Below the pieces are notes generated by a model that saw nothing but the letters and a program-made list of their open reading frames with translations, did not search any database and was not told the DNA's origin. This document shows, piece after piece, positions 1-8,163 of a stretch of 39,350 nt of DNA. Numbering within the stretch: the stretch's first letter is position 1; each line of letters opens with the position of its first letter. The stretch is from Candidatus Contendobacter odensis Run_B_J11. Lineage in GTDB: Bacteria; Pseudomonadota; Gammaproteobacteria; Competibacterales; Competibacteraceae. Position numbers and translations under genes: made by a program. The stretch covers positions 1 to 39,350 of the forward strand of contig NZ_CBTK010000269.1 in NCBI RefSeq assembly GCF_000531125.1. Direction: 5' to 3'.

Positions 1-47
1 TGAGTCCCTACGCAATCCCTTCTACGACCGGCGGGGTCGTTCGTCAT
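1..47 (-). CDS. Possible start of a gene running off the window
   Basis: On the minus strand an ATG at 47 opens a frame that stays open to the window edge, 12 nt past the stop of the VbhA-like antitoxin gene. In VbhA-type modules the Fic-domain toxin follows the antitoxin, so this is where a Fic gene would be expected. The roughly 15 visible residues show no recognisable Fic motif and no strong ribosome binding site, so the identity is open. Confidence 0.2.
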   Translation of the reverse strand, partial: MTNDPAGRRRDCVGT

Positions 48-59
48 CCATGACTCACT

Positions 60-269
60 TCAAGGTAATGATCTTGGACCTCGTACTTTGCCATGTGCAA
101 ACTTTTTGTAGGCGTTTCGGATACCGTCCTCGATTTCAATTTCACCTCGGGCGGCTCGTCTCAAGTCTTCAATGACATCGGCTGGAACTTCAAGCCCTTC
201 GAGCCACTGTTGAGCAACCGCGTTCTCAACGGCTTTCAGATTCCAATGGATGTCCTGTTCATTTGGCAT
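60..269 (-). CDS. VbhA-like antitoxin (Fic-inhibitor family)
   Basis: This 69-residue protein resembles the VbhA antitoxin, a small helical protein that binds a Fic AMP-transferase and blocks its active site with a Glu in the motif [S/T]xxxE[G/N]. Visible here are the helix around residues 12-25 ending in LEGLE, and the second half GEIEIEDGIRNAYKKF, which matches the VbhA pattern of GEL/I followed by an acidic turn and a basic helix. The inhibitory Glu (E24) and Gly (G25) are present, but the usual Ser/Thr is Gln (Q20). The start is supported by AGGAG 5 nt upstream. A Fic toxin would be expected immediately downstream, beyond the window edge. Family recognition is from pattern memory, not a search. 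Confidence 0.6.
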   Translation of the reverse strand: MPNEQDIHWNLKAVENAVAQQWLEGLEVPADVIEDLRRAARGEIEIEDGIRNAYKKFAHGKVRGPRSLP

Positions 270-294
270 AGAGCGCTCCTAAACGAGTTGGGCG

Positions 295-335
295 CGGGCA
301 TCTTGCCCGTGAACTGAACACGGGCAAGATGCCCG
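295..335. repeat. Nested palindromic (REP/BIME-like) repeat
   Basis: Two 17-nt arms (295-311 and 319-335) are perfect inverted copies around a 7-nt loop. Each arm is itself a palindrome built on CGGGCA-TCT-TGCCCG. It lies between the VbhA-like gene and the 3' end of the chemotaxis gene. This nested architecture is typical of dispersed intergenic REP/BIME elements. It could also act as a bidirectional terminator, although no strong T tract follows. Confidence 0.65.
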
Positions 336-377
336 TGCTACGACGAATTCTACAAGTCAAATAGGATTGCTAGAGCA

Positions 378-3028
378 CTACTCCTGCCTGCTGATTGATA
401 GGGGGGAACCTGCGTCATCACCGGCGGGGGGATTCGGCTCCTCTTTGTTCCGCGTCAGCAACTGCTCCCGCTCATCGCGCACCCGACGCAACTCTATCTC
501 TAATCGTTTCGACACGGTAATGTCCATCAGCGTCACTACCACGCCGTTAATCCGGTTATCCACAGTCCGGTAAGGCATGATCCGCACCGTGAACCAGCGC
601 CCGTCCTGGGTCGTGATAGGCTTTTCGACGAAGATCAGCGTCCGCAACACCTCCGCCACGTCCGCCGCCAGCGCGGGATAGATCAGATCCGAGGCGATAT
701 CGGTAATCGGTCGGCCCACATCGCTCGGAATCAGCTTGATCAGCTTGGCGATTTGAGGGGTGAAGCGGCGCACTTGCAGGGCGTCGTTGAGGAACACCGT
801 GGCGATTTCAGTGCTGTTCAGCAGATTGATCATGTCATTGCTCGCCTCCATCAACTCCTTTAACTTGGACTGAAGCTCGGAATTGACCGTCTGCAACTCT
901 TCATTCATCGACTGCATTTCTTCCTTGGAGGTGGTGAGTTCCTCGTTGGTGGACTGGAGTTCCTCGTTGGTGGACTGGAGTTCCTCGTTGGCGGATTTCA
1001 GTTCTTCCTGCGAGGTTTGCATCTCCTCACGGGTCGCCTGCAACGTTTCGCGCAATTGCTGCACCTCCGGTTCCAGGGGCGCGCCCTCGGCACTGCGACG
1101 CTTTTTGGCGCGGCGCGGCGCGGCCGCCTCGGCGAACACCACCAGGATCATCCCGCTTAGCGCTTCCGGTTCCTCCAACACCTGAACGGTGAGATTCACG
1201 GTCTGAAAGTCGCCATTGGTCCTGACCTGCACCCCGCGCCGAGTGATCGCTGCCGGCGACTTTTGGCGGAGCGCCTGCTCGAAAACGCCAGGCAACTCCT
1301 GATTCAGTCCCTCGCGGGCCATAGCGAACAGATTCAAGTTCACCTGGCCGGCGGCCGGTTCCAGATATTTGCCGGTACGGCCACTGATATAAAGAATGTC
1401 GCCCTGGGCGTTGGTCAGCACCGCCGCTGGGGAAAAGTGCTGGAGCAGGACGTGATCCACCAGCGTTTGGAGGGAAGCGACGGCGGGCGGGGCTGCCGCG
1501 ACGGCCTCCCTCCTGCTGACCGGAACCGGCGCGAAGACGGGGGGGAAGTCCATCGGCACGGCACTAAAGGTCTTGCGCCGGTACAGCCGCCACGGCCCGC
1601 CCAAGGATTCAAACAAATCGAGTGAATTGCTAATGGTTTCGGCGGAACCCAAAAACAGGAAGCCGCTGGGACGCAAGCTGTAATGAAACACCGACATCAG
1701 CTTGGTCTGTAGCTCCGTCGTCAGATAGATCAGCAGGTTGCGGCACACCAGCAGATCGAGTTTGGTAAACGGCGGATCCATGACCAAATTCTGGGTGGCA
1801 AAGGTGACCCGCTCCCGGATCATGGGGCTGATTCGGTAACGACCTTGCTCCTTGATGAAAAATCGCTGTAGCCGCTCTGGCGAGACATCGCTGGCAATGT
1901 TCTCCAGATAGAGACCTTGACGGGCTTGAGCAATGGCGTCTCGATCCAGGTCAGTGGCGAAGATTTGCACGGAACCCGCCGGCGAGGGACTGAGTTTTTC
2001 CAGCGCTTCTGTGAACAGGATCGCCAGGGAATAGGCTTCTTCGCCGCTGGAACAGCCCGCCGCCCACGCCCGCAACGAGCCTCCCGGCGGCCGATCGGTC
2101 AGCAGCGCCGGGATCACCTGCTCCTGCACTTGCTCCCAAGCCGCCGGGTCGCGGAAAAAGCGGGTCACTCCGATCAGCAGCTCCTGAAACAGCAGATCAA
2201 TTTCCTGGGAATTCTCCTGCAAGTAGCGAACATAGTGCGCCAGCTTACTCAGGCGGTGGAGGCCCATCCGCTGCTCGATCCGGCGGTACAGCGTGCTGCT
2301 TTTATACTGGGAAAAATCGTGGCCGTTGTGGGTCCGCAGCAGGATCACGATCTGTTCCAGGCCACTCTGGTTCCGGTCGTCCAGGATCGGATCGGCAGGC
2401 GTGATGAGCGATGTGTGTCCGAGGCAGGTGACCAACCGGTCGTACAGCACATCGGCGGGGGCGACGATGTCGACCAGCCCGGCGGCAATGGCGCTGCGCG
2501 GCATCGCGTCGAACTTGGCCGAGGTGGTCTCCTGCACCAGCGCCAATCCCGCCCGTTCCTTAATCGCCTGCAGGCCCAGCGTCCCGTCGCTGCCCATCCC
2601 CGACAGGATGACGCCCACGCTCCGTTCCTGCTGATCTTCGGCCAGAGTGCGTAAAAAGAAGTCTATCGGCAGGCGCAAGCCACGCGGCGAGGCCGGCTCT
2701 AACAGGTGCAGGGTTCGATGCAGGATCGACAGGTCGGCATTGGGCGGAATCACATAAACGTGGTTCGGTTCGACCTTCACCTCGTCCCGCGCCTGCCTAA
2801 CCACCAGCCTGGTGATCCGCTGCAACAGTTCGGGCATCACGCCCTTGTGGGTGGGATCGAGGTGCTGGACGATGACAAACGCCATGCCGAGTCCCCAGGA
2901 ATAGGACTCAAAAACAGCTCCAGCGCCTCCAACCCGCCGGCAGAGGCGCCAATACCTACGATGGGGAAAGCGTCGGGCGGGGGTGGTGACTGCGGTTCCG
3001 GCGGCGGATGGCCGTTGGTGGTGCTCAT
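378..3028 (-). pseudogene. CheB-CheR-PAS chemotaxis fusion protein, frameshifted near the N-terminus
   Basis: The protein joins a CheB-type methylesterase, a CheR-type glutamate methyltransferase and PAS sensor domains; such fusions modify receptors or signal without a receiver domain. The N-terminal piece starts at 3028 (GGAG upstream) and carries GIGASAGG with the CheB nucleophile Ser. It then runs out of frame at about 2885. The 835-codon frame from 2885 continues with the catalytic His (QHLDP, residue 8) and Asp (SGMGSDG, residue 100). CheR motifs follow: FFRD, WAAGCSSGEEAYSLAI, IFATDLD, and CRNLLIYL. After those come a PAS-like region, a heptad coiled coil (EELQSTN repeats) and a C-terminal PAS domain. 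Adding one base just upstream of 2885 restores a continuous protein through DS-G-MAF, as in homologues. Either this is a real disabling deletion or a sequence error; the rest of the frame is intact. Confidence 0.85.
940..1002 (-). repeat. 21-bp tandem repeat encoding coiled-coil heptads
   Basis: Three consecutive 21-bp units (940-960, 961-981, 982-1002); the first two are identical and the third diverges. They lie inside the CheB-CheR gene and encode successive EELQSTN-type heptads of the coiled coil linking the two PAS regions. Whole-heptad repeats keep frame and register, so copy number could change linker length. Confidence 0.85.
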
Positions 3029-3095
3029 CAGCTTGACTCCGTTGTGATAGCCGTAGTCTTCATCGGGAATCAAGCCGTTGCAACTGCTAAAAAAC

Positions 3096-3431
3096 TCAGT
3101 GCAGATCCAGATCAGCCAGATGCAGATCAAAATTCTGGATCGCCTCGGCAATACTGCGGATTTCTTCGGGCGTCGGAGTTTCCTGCTGACCTTGGCCGGA
3201 TCGAGTCAGCACCCGTCGCGCCAGTTGCTTGAGTTCCCGCAGACCGTGGTCGTCCTCGACCGCTTCCACCACCGCGCCGCATTGCACCAGTTGATCGAAA
3301 AAGTCGCGGCCCTCCTGCTGCGCCCGCACCAATGCCCCGATCCCCGCCAGCCAAATCTGGCTGGCTAACAGCAGCGTGTCTTCCACCGTGCGTGTTTCGC
3401 GCAGGCAGTATTGCAATTGTTGGTACGCCAT
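3096..3431 (-). CDS. Phasin family protein (PhaI/PhaF type, short)
   Basis: This 111-residue protein has the signature of PHA granule-associated phasins: SQIWLAGIGALVRAQQEGRDFFDQLV at residues 24-49 matches the IWLAG-GA-RAQEEG-F--LV core of the PhaF/PhaI family. It would coat PHA granules as an amphipathic helix. The C-terminus (about 75-111) is Gln/Glu-rich and less conserved. AGGAG upstream supports the ATG at 3431. The gene lies 67 nt upstream of the CheB-CheR start and downstream of the DUF29 gene on the same strand. A second phasin-like gene at 22496-23128 and methylmalonyl-CoA mutase at 33-37 kb strengthen the PHA interpretation. Confidence 0.75.
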   Translation of the reverse strand: MAYQQLQYCLRETRTVEDTLLLASQIWLAGIGALVRAQQEGRDFFDQLVQCGAVVEAVEDDHGLRELKQLARRVLTRSGQGQQETPTPEEIRSIAEAIQNFDLHLADLDLH

Positions 3432-3521
3432 GTTCGTTACTCCTGTCTGCCATGTTCCAGCACGATAGCGGCAACCGTTAGAATAAACACACTAAGGGGA
3501 TGGAAAAGGCAGTTACGAAGC

Positions 3522-3950
3522 TTACGGCAGCCATTCAGGGTCAAGGATTTGAGTCGTGGTCCACGGGCAGGCTTCGGGAAAACTGGATAACCCGGTCGGT
3601 TCGGCGGCTTGGGCGGTGGCCTCGTCCCACACCTCCTCCCACCACGCCGGATCAGCCCATTCCGCTTTGAGGCTGGGGGTCCGTTCCAGTCGGCGGGCGA
3701 TACCACGCCGTTGATTGCGGATCGTGATTTGCCCACTGGCCCCCCGCCGTTCGGGCTGAAACTGCCACTTGAGCAGGTGCGCCAACAACACCGCTACCCG
3801 GTTGACCAACTCGCGCTGTTCGCTTTTGCCCACGTCTTCAATCTCTTCGGCGATATGCTCCACATCGATCTCAGCCCACCGACCCGCTCGCAAAAAAGCG
3901 ACTTGCTCATTCGCCCAAGCGACCACATCTTGCTGATAAGGCGTCGTCAT
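3522..3950 (-). CDS. DUF29 family protein
   Basis: A 142-residue protein of the DUF29 family, recognised from the opening YxQDVVAWANEQVAFLRAGRWAEIDVEHIAEEIEDVGKSE and the LLAHLLKWQFQPERR segment. The fold is helical and the function is unknown; these genes are common in cyanobacteria and environmental proteobacteria, often in multiple copies. The start at 3950 is preceded by AGGAGGACGAG, a strong ribosome binding site. It follows znuB by 28 nt on the same strand, so it may be co-transcribed with the zinc operon, but nothing in its sequence suggests a role in zinc transport. Confidence 0.8.
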   Translation of the reverse strand: MTTPYQQDVVAWANEQVAFLRAGRWAEIDVEHIAEEIEDVGKSEQRELVNRVAVLLAHLLKWQFQPERRGASGQITIRNQRRGIARRLERTPSLKAEWADPAWWEEVWDEATAQAAEPTGLSSFPEACPWTTTQILDPEWLP

Positions 3951-3978
3951 CTCGTCCTCCTCTCGTTCTTCCTCACCC

Positions 3979-4776
3979 TTAAAATGAGCGTCGGGCGCGA
4001 CCAGGAACGACCGAACTCAATGCAAACAGGGCGGTAGCGGCCACCACCACCGAAGGGCCAGCGGGCGTATCCCAGCGCAGCGACGCCCACAACCCCAATC
4101 CGACCGCCGCACCGCCCAACAGGCTGGCCAGTGCCGCCATGCTTTCCGGTGAATGGGCGAAACGGCGCGCCGTCGCTGCGGGGATGATCAACAGCGACGT
4201 GATCAGCAGGATGCCGACCACCTTCATCGCCACTGCAATCACTATGGCGATCAGCAGCATGAAAGCCAGCCGCACCGGGAACACCGCCACCCCCTCCACT
4301 TGCGCCAGTTCCTCATGGACGGTGATCGCCAGCAGCGGTCGCCACAGCCCGATCAGCGCCGCCAGTGCCAGCGCGCCGCCGCCCCAAATCCAATACAGAT
4401 CAGCCGTATTGATCGCCAGAATATCGCCGAACAGATAGCTCACCAGATCCACCCGCACCGTTTCCATGAACGCCAGCGTCACCAGTCCCAGCGACAGCGT
4501 GGCGTGAGCGAGAATCCCCAGCAGGGTATCGGTCGCCAGCCGGCGCTGCCGTTGCAGCAGCACCAGCGCCAGCGCCACCCCCAGGCAGGTCGCCACCACC
4601 CCCAGTTGCGGGTTGGTATGCAGCACTGTGCCGAGGACGACGCCCAACAACCCGGAATGGGCCAGGGTATCGCCGAAATAGGCCATCCGCCGCCAGACAA
4701 TGAACGCACCCAGCGGCCCCGTCGCCAGCGCGACGCCGAAACCGCCCAGCAACGCCCGTTGCAGAAACTCATCCAT
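3979..4776 (-). CDS. znuB: Zinc ABC transporter permease ZnuB
   Basis: A 265-residue ABC-3 family membrane protein that would form the inner-membrane channel of the ZnuABC zinc importer. It has multiple hydrophobic segments and the family features [30 protein letters not shown] near the N-terminus and [24 protein letters not shown] late in the protein. The frame extends upstream inside znuC, but the true start is taken as the ATG at 4776 ([12 protein letters not shown]), which overlaps the znuC stop by 8 nt and implies translational coupling. The order zur-znuC-znuB with divergent znuA is the standard proteobacterial zinc locus. Manganese or iron specificity is possible for the ABC-3 family but is made unlikely by the neighbours. 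Confidence 0.92.
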   Translation of the reverse strand: MDEFLQRALLGGFGVALATGPLGAFIVWRRMAYFGDTLAHSGLLGVVLGTVLHTNPQLGVVATCLGVALALVLLQRQRRLATDTLLGILAHATLSLGLVTLAFMETVRVDLVSYLFGDILAINTADLYWIWGGGALALAALIGLWRPLLAITVHEELAQVEGVAVFPVRLAFMLLIAIVIAVAMKVVGILLITSLLIIPAATARRFAHSPESMAALASLLGGAAVGLGLWASLRWDTPAGPSVVVAATALFALSSVVPGRARRSF

Positions 4777-5533
4777 GGGCGCCGCGCTCCGCTGCTTCCA
4801 CCACTGCGCCGTGCAAATCATGGCGGTGGTTATGGTGATGATGATAAATCGCCAACCGCTGGGCGCCATCGCGGCCAAACAGCTCCAGGTAGGCCGGATC
4901 GCGGGCGACATGATCGGGATGCCCGGAACAGCAGACATGCCGGTTCAGGCACAGCACTTGATCGGTGGTCGCCATCACCAGATGCAGTTCGTGCGACACC
5001 ATCAAAATTCCGCAGCCCCGCCGCTGGCGCAGACCGCTGATCAGATCGTACAACTCATATTGACCATTCAAATCCACGCCCTGAATCGGCTCATCCAGCA
5101 CCAGCAAATCGGGTTCGCGCAGCAGCGCCCGCGCCAGCAGCACCCGCTGCATCTCGCCACCGGAAATAGCCTGCACTGGTGAATCAAGCACTTGCGGTGC
5201 GCCCACTTCCTCCAGCGCCGTTCGGACTCGCGCCCGCGTCGCCGGGGTGCCAAGGGTGATGAAGCGTTGCACACTCAGCGGCAAGGTATCGCTTACCGTC
5301 AACCGTTGCGGCATGTAACCGACCCGGATGCCGGGTTTGAGCCAGACCCGGCCATGATCGGCCCGCATCAGGCCGAGGACGATGCGCACCAAAGTAGATT
5401 TACCGGCACCGTTCGGGCCAATCAGCGCGACGATTTCGCCGGGACTAACCCGGAGATTCACCTGTTGCAGGATCGGGTTGCCTCGAATAGTGAGGTTGAC
5501 GTTCTCCACCGTCAGCAGCGGTTCAACCGACAT
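4769..5533 (-). CDS. znuC: Zinc ABC transporter ATP-binding protein ZnuC
   Basis: This is the cytoplasmic ATPase of the ZnuABC importer. It shows Walker A (GPNGAGKST), the Q-loop MPQRL, the signature [15 protein letters not shown] and Walker B (LLVLDEP followed by IQGVD), with the switch His in MVSHELH. Length is about 254 residues from the ATG at 5533. An alternative ATG at 5548 exists. The start overlaps the zur stop by 11 nt and the 3' end overlaps znuB by 8 nt, so the three genes are tightly coupled. The C-terminal tail contains a run of histidines ([14 protein letters not shown]), a feature of several ZnuC proteins that may bind zinc. Confidence 0.93.
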   Translation of the reverse strand: MSVEPLLTVENVNLTIRGNPILQQVNLRVSPGEIVALIGPNGAGKSTLVRIVLGLMRADHGRVWLKPGIRVGYMPQRLTVSDTLPLSVQRFITLGTPATRARVRTALEEVGAPQVLDSPVQAISGGEMQRVLLARALLREPDLLVLDEPIQGVDLNGQYELYDLISGLRQRRGCGILMVSHELHLVMATTDQVLCLNRHVCCSGHPDHVARDPAYLELFGRDGAQRLAIYHHHHNHRHDLHGAVVEAAERGAHG

Positions 5534-6014
5534 CGGACAAGGTTCCACGCTGGCAGTCCGGGCAACGGCCTAGCACTTCGACCATTTGCGTCAACACCTC
5601 AAAGCGGCGGGCAGCGGCTTCGGCGCCCAGCAAATTCTCAACGGCTGGACTGTTCATCTCATTGACCTGGCCGCAATCCCGGCAGATCAGAAACTGACCG
5701 CCGTGGCGGCTATCCGGCTGACAGCAACCGGCGTACACATTCAGCGAAGCCAACCGGTGAATCAAACCCTGTTCCAGCAGGAAATCCAGCGCCCGGTAGA
5801 CGGTGGGCGGCGCACCCTGCCGGCCATCGTCGCGCAGTACATCCAGAATCGCGTAAGCCCCCATCGGCTTAGAGTGACTCCAGATAATTTCCAGCACCCG
5901 CCGCCGCAGATCGGTCAAGCGAACACCGCGTTCCTGACACAGCGTTTCCGCCTGCGCCAGCGCTTGACCTGTATCGGAGGGCGAGGAATCAATAGAAATG
6001 GGGGATGGAGTCAT
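5523..6014 (-). CDS. zur: Fur-family zinc uptake regulator Zur
   Basis: A 163-residue Fur-superfamily repressor. The N-terminal winged helix includes [13 protein letters not shown] and a [18 protein letters not shown] recognition region. The C-terminal dimerisation part holds the structural zinc cysteines in CRDC (about residue 104) and CPDC (near the C-terminus). Its place at the head of znuCB, divergent from znuA, identifies it as Zur rather than Fur. With zinc bound it should repress both directions through the palindromes at 6043-6057 and 6087-6099, including its own operon. No clear ribosome binding site precedes the chosen ATG, so a leaderless or slightly different start is possible. 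Confidence 0.92.
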   Translation of the reverse strand: MTPSPISIDSSPSDTGQALAQAETLCQERGVRLTDLRRRVLEIIWSHSKPMGAYAILDVLRDDGRQGAPPTVYRALDFLLEQGLIHRLASLNVYAGCCQPDSRHGGQFLICRDCGQVNEMNSPAVENLLGAEAAARRFEVLTQMVEVLGRCPDCQRGTLSDVG

Positions 6015-6042
6015 AGGGATTCAAATTGACCAGAAGAGGTAA

Positions 6043-6057
6043 TGTTATCTTATAGCA
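6043..6057. promoter_or_regulatory. Zur box 1 (zur-znuCB side)
   Basis: The 15-mer TGTTATCTTATAGCA closely matches the gammaproteobacterial Zur core TGTTATANTATAACA, differing at two positions. It is centred 36 bp upstream of the zur ATG. On the minus strand it contains TGCTATAAG, an extended -10-like element, so a bound repressor would block zur-znuCB transcription. Confidence 0.7.
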
Positions 6058-6086
6058 AATATGCCACAATCCGCCGTGAAAGCCCC

Positions 6087-6099
6087 GTTACAATATAAC
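6087..6099. promoter_or_regulatory. Zur box 2 (znuA side)
   Basis: GTTACAATATAAC matches the Zur core GTTATANTATAAC with one substitution. It ends 14 bp before the znuA ATG and covers TACAAT (6089-6094), a plausible -10 hexamer, with AGGAG at 6103-6107 following. Occupancy would prevent znuA transcription. Confidence 0.7.
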
Positions 6100-6113
6100 T
6101 TTAGGAGCCACCG

Positions 6114-7097
6114 ATGCAGTTTAATCCGATACCTCAATTTCTGCCCAAACTGCTGGGCGGGATGCTGCTGCTGGGCGGATCGCTGGCTGCGTTCGCGATG
6201 GAACCCAAGGTTGTGGCCAGCATCAAGCCGGTGCATTCGCTGGCGGCGGGCGTCATGCAAGGAGTGGGTGAACCGCGCCTGTTAGTTTCGGGGGGCGCTT
6301 CGCCGCATGAATACAGCCTCAAACCTTCGGATACCCGCGCCCTTAGTGAAGCTCAGCTTGTGTTCTGGATCGGGCCGGATTTGGAGAGTTTCCTGGTCAA
6401 GCCGCTGAATAACGTCAAGGATAGAGTCCGTGCCGTGGCGTTGCTGGATGCGCCGGGGATGATGATTCTGCCGCTGCGCAAGGGCGGCGCTTGGGAACCG
6501 CACCAGCACGGTCACGCAGAACCGGATCACGATCAGAAGAAAGAATCGCCTGCGGAGCATGACCATGAACATGCGGCGGATCACGATACCCACATCTGGC
6601 TGGATCCGGTTAACGCCATCGCGATGGTTCGCCAGATTGTTGCCCAGCTTGGCGAGGCGGATGCGGCCCATAAAGCCGATTACGAGCGCAACGGCGCGGC
6701 GCTGATCGAGCGGCTGAACCGGTTGAACCAGCAACTCATTACGGAATTGGCTCCGGTCAAGAGTCAGCCTTACCTCGTATTTCACGACGCCTACCAATAC
6801 TTCGAGCGGCGTTATGACTTGAGTGCGGTCGGTTCGGTGGTACTCAGCCCGGAACAGCGGCCCGGCGCGAAACGGGTGGCGGACATTCAGGCCCGCATTC
6901 ACGATCTCCATGCCCGTTGCGTATTCAGCGAGCCGCAATTTCAGCCGGCGCTGGTGGAAACCGTCATCGCCGGCAGCACCGCCCGGCGCGGGGTACTCGA
7001 TCCACTGGGCGCGGAGTTGACCGCTGGTCCCGAGGCCTATTTCCAGTTAGTGCAAGGATTGTCGAGTTCGCTGCGCGCCTGCCTGAGCGGCGCTTGA
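6114..7097 (+). CDS. znuA: Periplasmic zinc-binding protein ZnuA
   Basis: The 327-residue solute-binding protein of the zinc importer. Residues 1-28 form a signal peptide ending AAFA-ME. Metal ligands are visible: His in SPHEYSLKPSD (about 62), His in HIWLDP after the variable loop, and His in FHDAYQYFE. The loop near residues 129-160 is rich in His, Asp and Glu, the hallmark of high-affinity ZnuA proteins. AGGAG 6 nt upstream supports the ATG at 6114. It is divergent from zur-znuCB across a 99-bp region with two Zur boxes, so it should be derepressed under zinc starvation. Confidence 0.94.
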   Translation: MQFNPIPQFLPKLLGGMLLLGGSLAAFAMEPKVVASIKPVHSLAAGVMQGVGEPRLLVSGGASPHEYSLKPSDTRALSEAQLVFWIGPDLESFLVKPLNNVKDRVRAVALLDAPGMMILPLRKGGAWEPHQHGHAEPDHDQKKESPAEHDHEHAADHDTHIWLDPVNAIAMVRQIVAQLGEADAAHKADYERNGAALIERLNRLNQQLITELAPVKSQPYLVFHDAYQYFERRYDLSAVGSVVLSPEQRPGAKRVADIQARIHDLHARCVFSEPQFQPALVETVIAGSTARRGVLDPLGAELTAGPEAYFQLVQGLSSSLRACLSGA

Positions 7098-7195
7098 ATT
7101 CCGGTCAGGGCAATGCGTGGCTGCGCAGATGCTCCCGCAACTCGTCCGACACCGGCGCGATCAAGCCGGTTATCCGCACGGCTACGCCACTTTCT

Positions 7196-7363
7196 TTAAC
7201 GGCACTTCGGCTTGCTCAAATAAAGTACCTCGATACCGACGACCCGGCCTTCGGCGTCGTAGTCCATGATGATTCCGGGTTGAATCTCCTTGGACTCCTC
7301 TACCTCGGCATCCGTCAATTCCAAATAAACCGCATCCGCTTGGGGATCGAATTCGAGCCTCAT
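7196..7363 (-). CDS. DUF2283 small protein, probably with a frameshifted tail
   Basis: A 55-residue protein starting MRLEFDPQADAVYLEL and continuing to GIIMDYDAEGRVVGIEVLYL, the DUF2283 pattern. Its ATG overlaps the stop of the upstream DUF4258 gene by 4 nt (ATGA). DUF4258/DUF2283 pairs occur widely and behave like toxin-antitoxin pairs in genome context; DUF2283 would be the antitoxin. Beyond IEVLYL the present frame ends within five residues, whereas another frame continues as ASRSAVKESGVAVRITGL to a stop at 7105-7107. ASRS is what homologues show after IEIL-D, so the 3' end appears frameshifted. Function is inferred. Confidence 0.65.
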   Translation of the reverse strand: MRLEFDPQADAVYLELTDAEVEESKEIQPGIIMDYDAEGRVVGIEVLYLSKPKCR

Positions 7364-7608
7364 CGATCGCTCACCTCATCATCGAAATAGGCGGTCACCA
7401 CCGTGACCGGATCAGCCGTTTCGTTGTAGATGACCGGAAGGATTTGGAACCCCTTCTCTGGGATCGGCCGCAACGTATGAGCCAGAGTCGGATCAACATC
7501 GTCGTTTTCTGTACGTGCCGGATGAGCTAAAGTGATCTCGATCCATTCAGTACCAATCTTCCGCTTCAAAATTCGCTTGCGAGCATGATCGCTCAGAATA
7601 TGATCCAC
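7360..7608 (-). CDS. DUF4258 family protein (toxin-like partner)
   Basis: About 82 residues from the GTG at 7608 (VDHILSDHARKRILKRKIG), chosen because AGAGGGA lies just upstream; a GTG at 7632 would add eight residues. The N-terminal H-A-KR-R-I pattern and the C-terminal VIYNETADPVTVVTAYFDDE strand pair fit DUF4258, a RelE-like small family often paired with an antitoxin. The stop overlaps the DUF2283 start by 4 nt, showing a two-gene unit. The target and toxicity are not established from sequence. Confidence 0.6.
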   Translation of the reverse strand: MDHILSDHARKRILKRKIGTEWIEITLAHPARTENDDVDPTLAHTLRPIPEKGFQILPVIYNETADPVTVVTAYFDDEVSDR

Positions 7609-7785
7609 TACCGTCCCTCTGCGCAGTGACACGCGGGTGCATAACTGGATTTCTAAGTGAGGTCTGTTAAGATTAAATTGGCGCTTCGATCTTTCTACCC
7701 TGAGCGTAATGCCTGTTGCAGGATGGAAAAAAGATAATTTTTCAAACCCTTTAATCCGTTTTATTTAAGGATAAGGTTAAAACTT

Positions 7786-8124
7786 ATGAACATCATCAAG
7801 AAATTACTTTCTGCTATTGAACCCAGCACCAGAGCTATTTCAGGTACTGACAGTTTAACTTCTCCATTAGAATCAAAGCATCGATCAGAGATTAAAAAGA
7901 CGGGACAAACAGCCTATATAGATTATAGTTCCCTGCTTTCAGCCTCTATTAAAGATAAATCTGCTGTTTATATTAAACTCATTGAGGAGCGTGATGTTTA
8001 TCAGCAGTTGATTAATAAAGGGAAAGGAACCTGGAATACACCTAATTACGTCAATGATGAAACCTGGTCTTGCTGGATACACACTTTATCGGTATTAAAT
8101 CGAATTTTGGGCAGTAAAGGGTAA
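7786..8124 (+). CDS. AT-rich hypothetical protein
   Basis: A 112-residue Lys/Ser/Ile-rich protein that I do not recognise. It is visibly AT-richer than the surrounding genes, with an AAGG 9 nt before the ATG. It has no signal peptide or membrane segment. The C-terminal half (NTPNYVNDETWSCWIHTLSVLNRIL) is the only part with evident hydrophobic packing. It lies alone between the DUF4258 gene and the convergent roxA-like gene. Base composition suggests acquisition by transfer. Confidence 0.55.
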   Translation: MNIIKKLLSAIEPSTRAISGTDSLTSPLESKHRSEIKKTGQTAYIDYSSLLSASIKDKSAVYIKLIEERDVYQQLINKGKGTWNTPNYVNDETWSCWIHTLSVLNRILGSKG

Positions 8125-8163
8125 TCTCGTTATAGACCCAAATCTGAAGACCTCTCCTATCGA

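Noticed and set aside
940-1002. Tandem repeat as a possible CRISPR or minisatellite
   Set aside because: Units are adjacent without spacers, in frame, and encode coiled-coil heptads.
1917-2654. 245-codon plus-strand frame opposite the CheB-CheR gene
   Set aside because: The minus strand encodes clear CheR and CheB motifs here; the plus frame has low-complexity composition.
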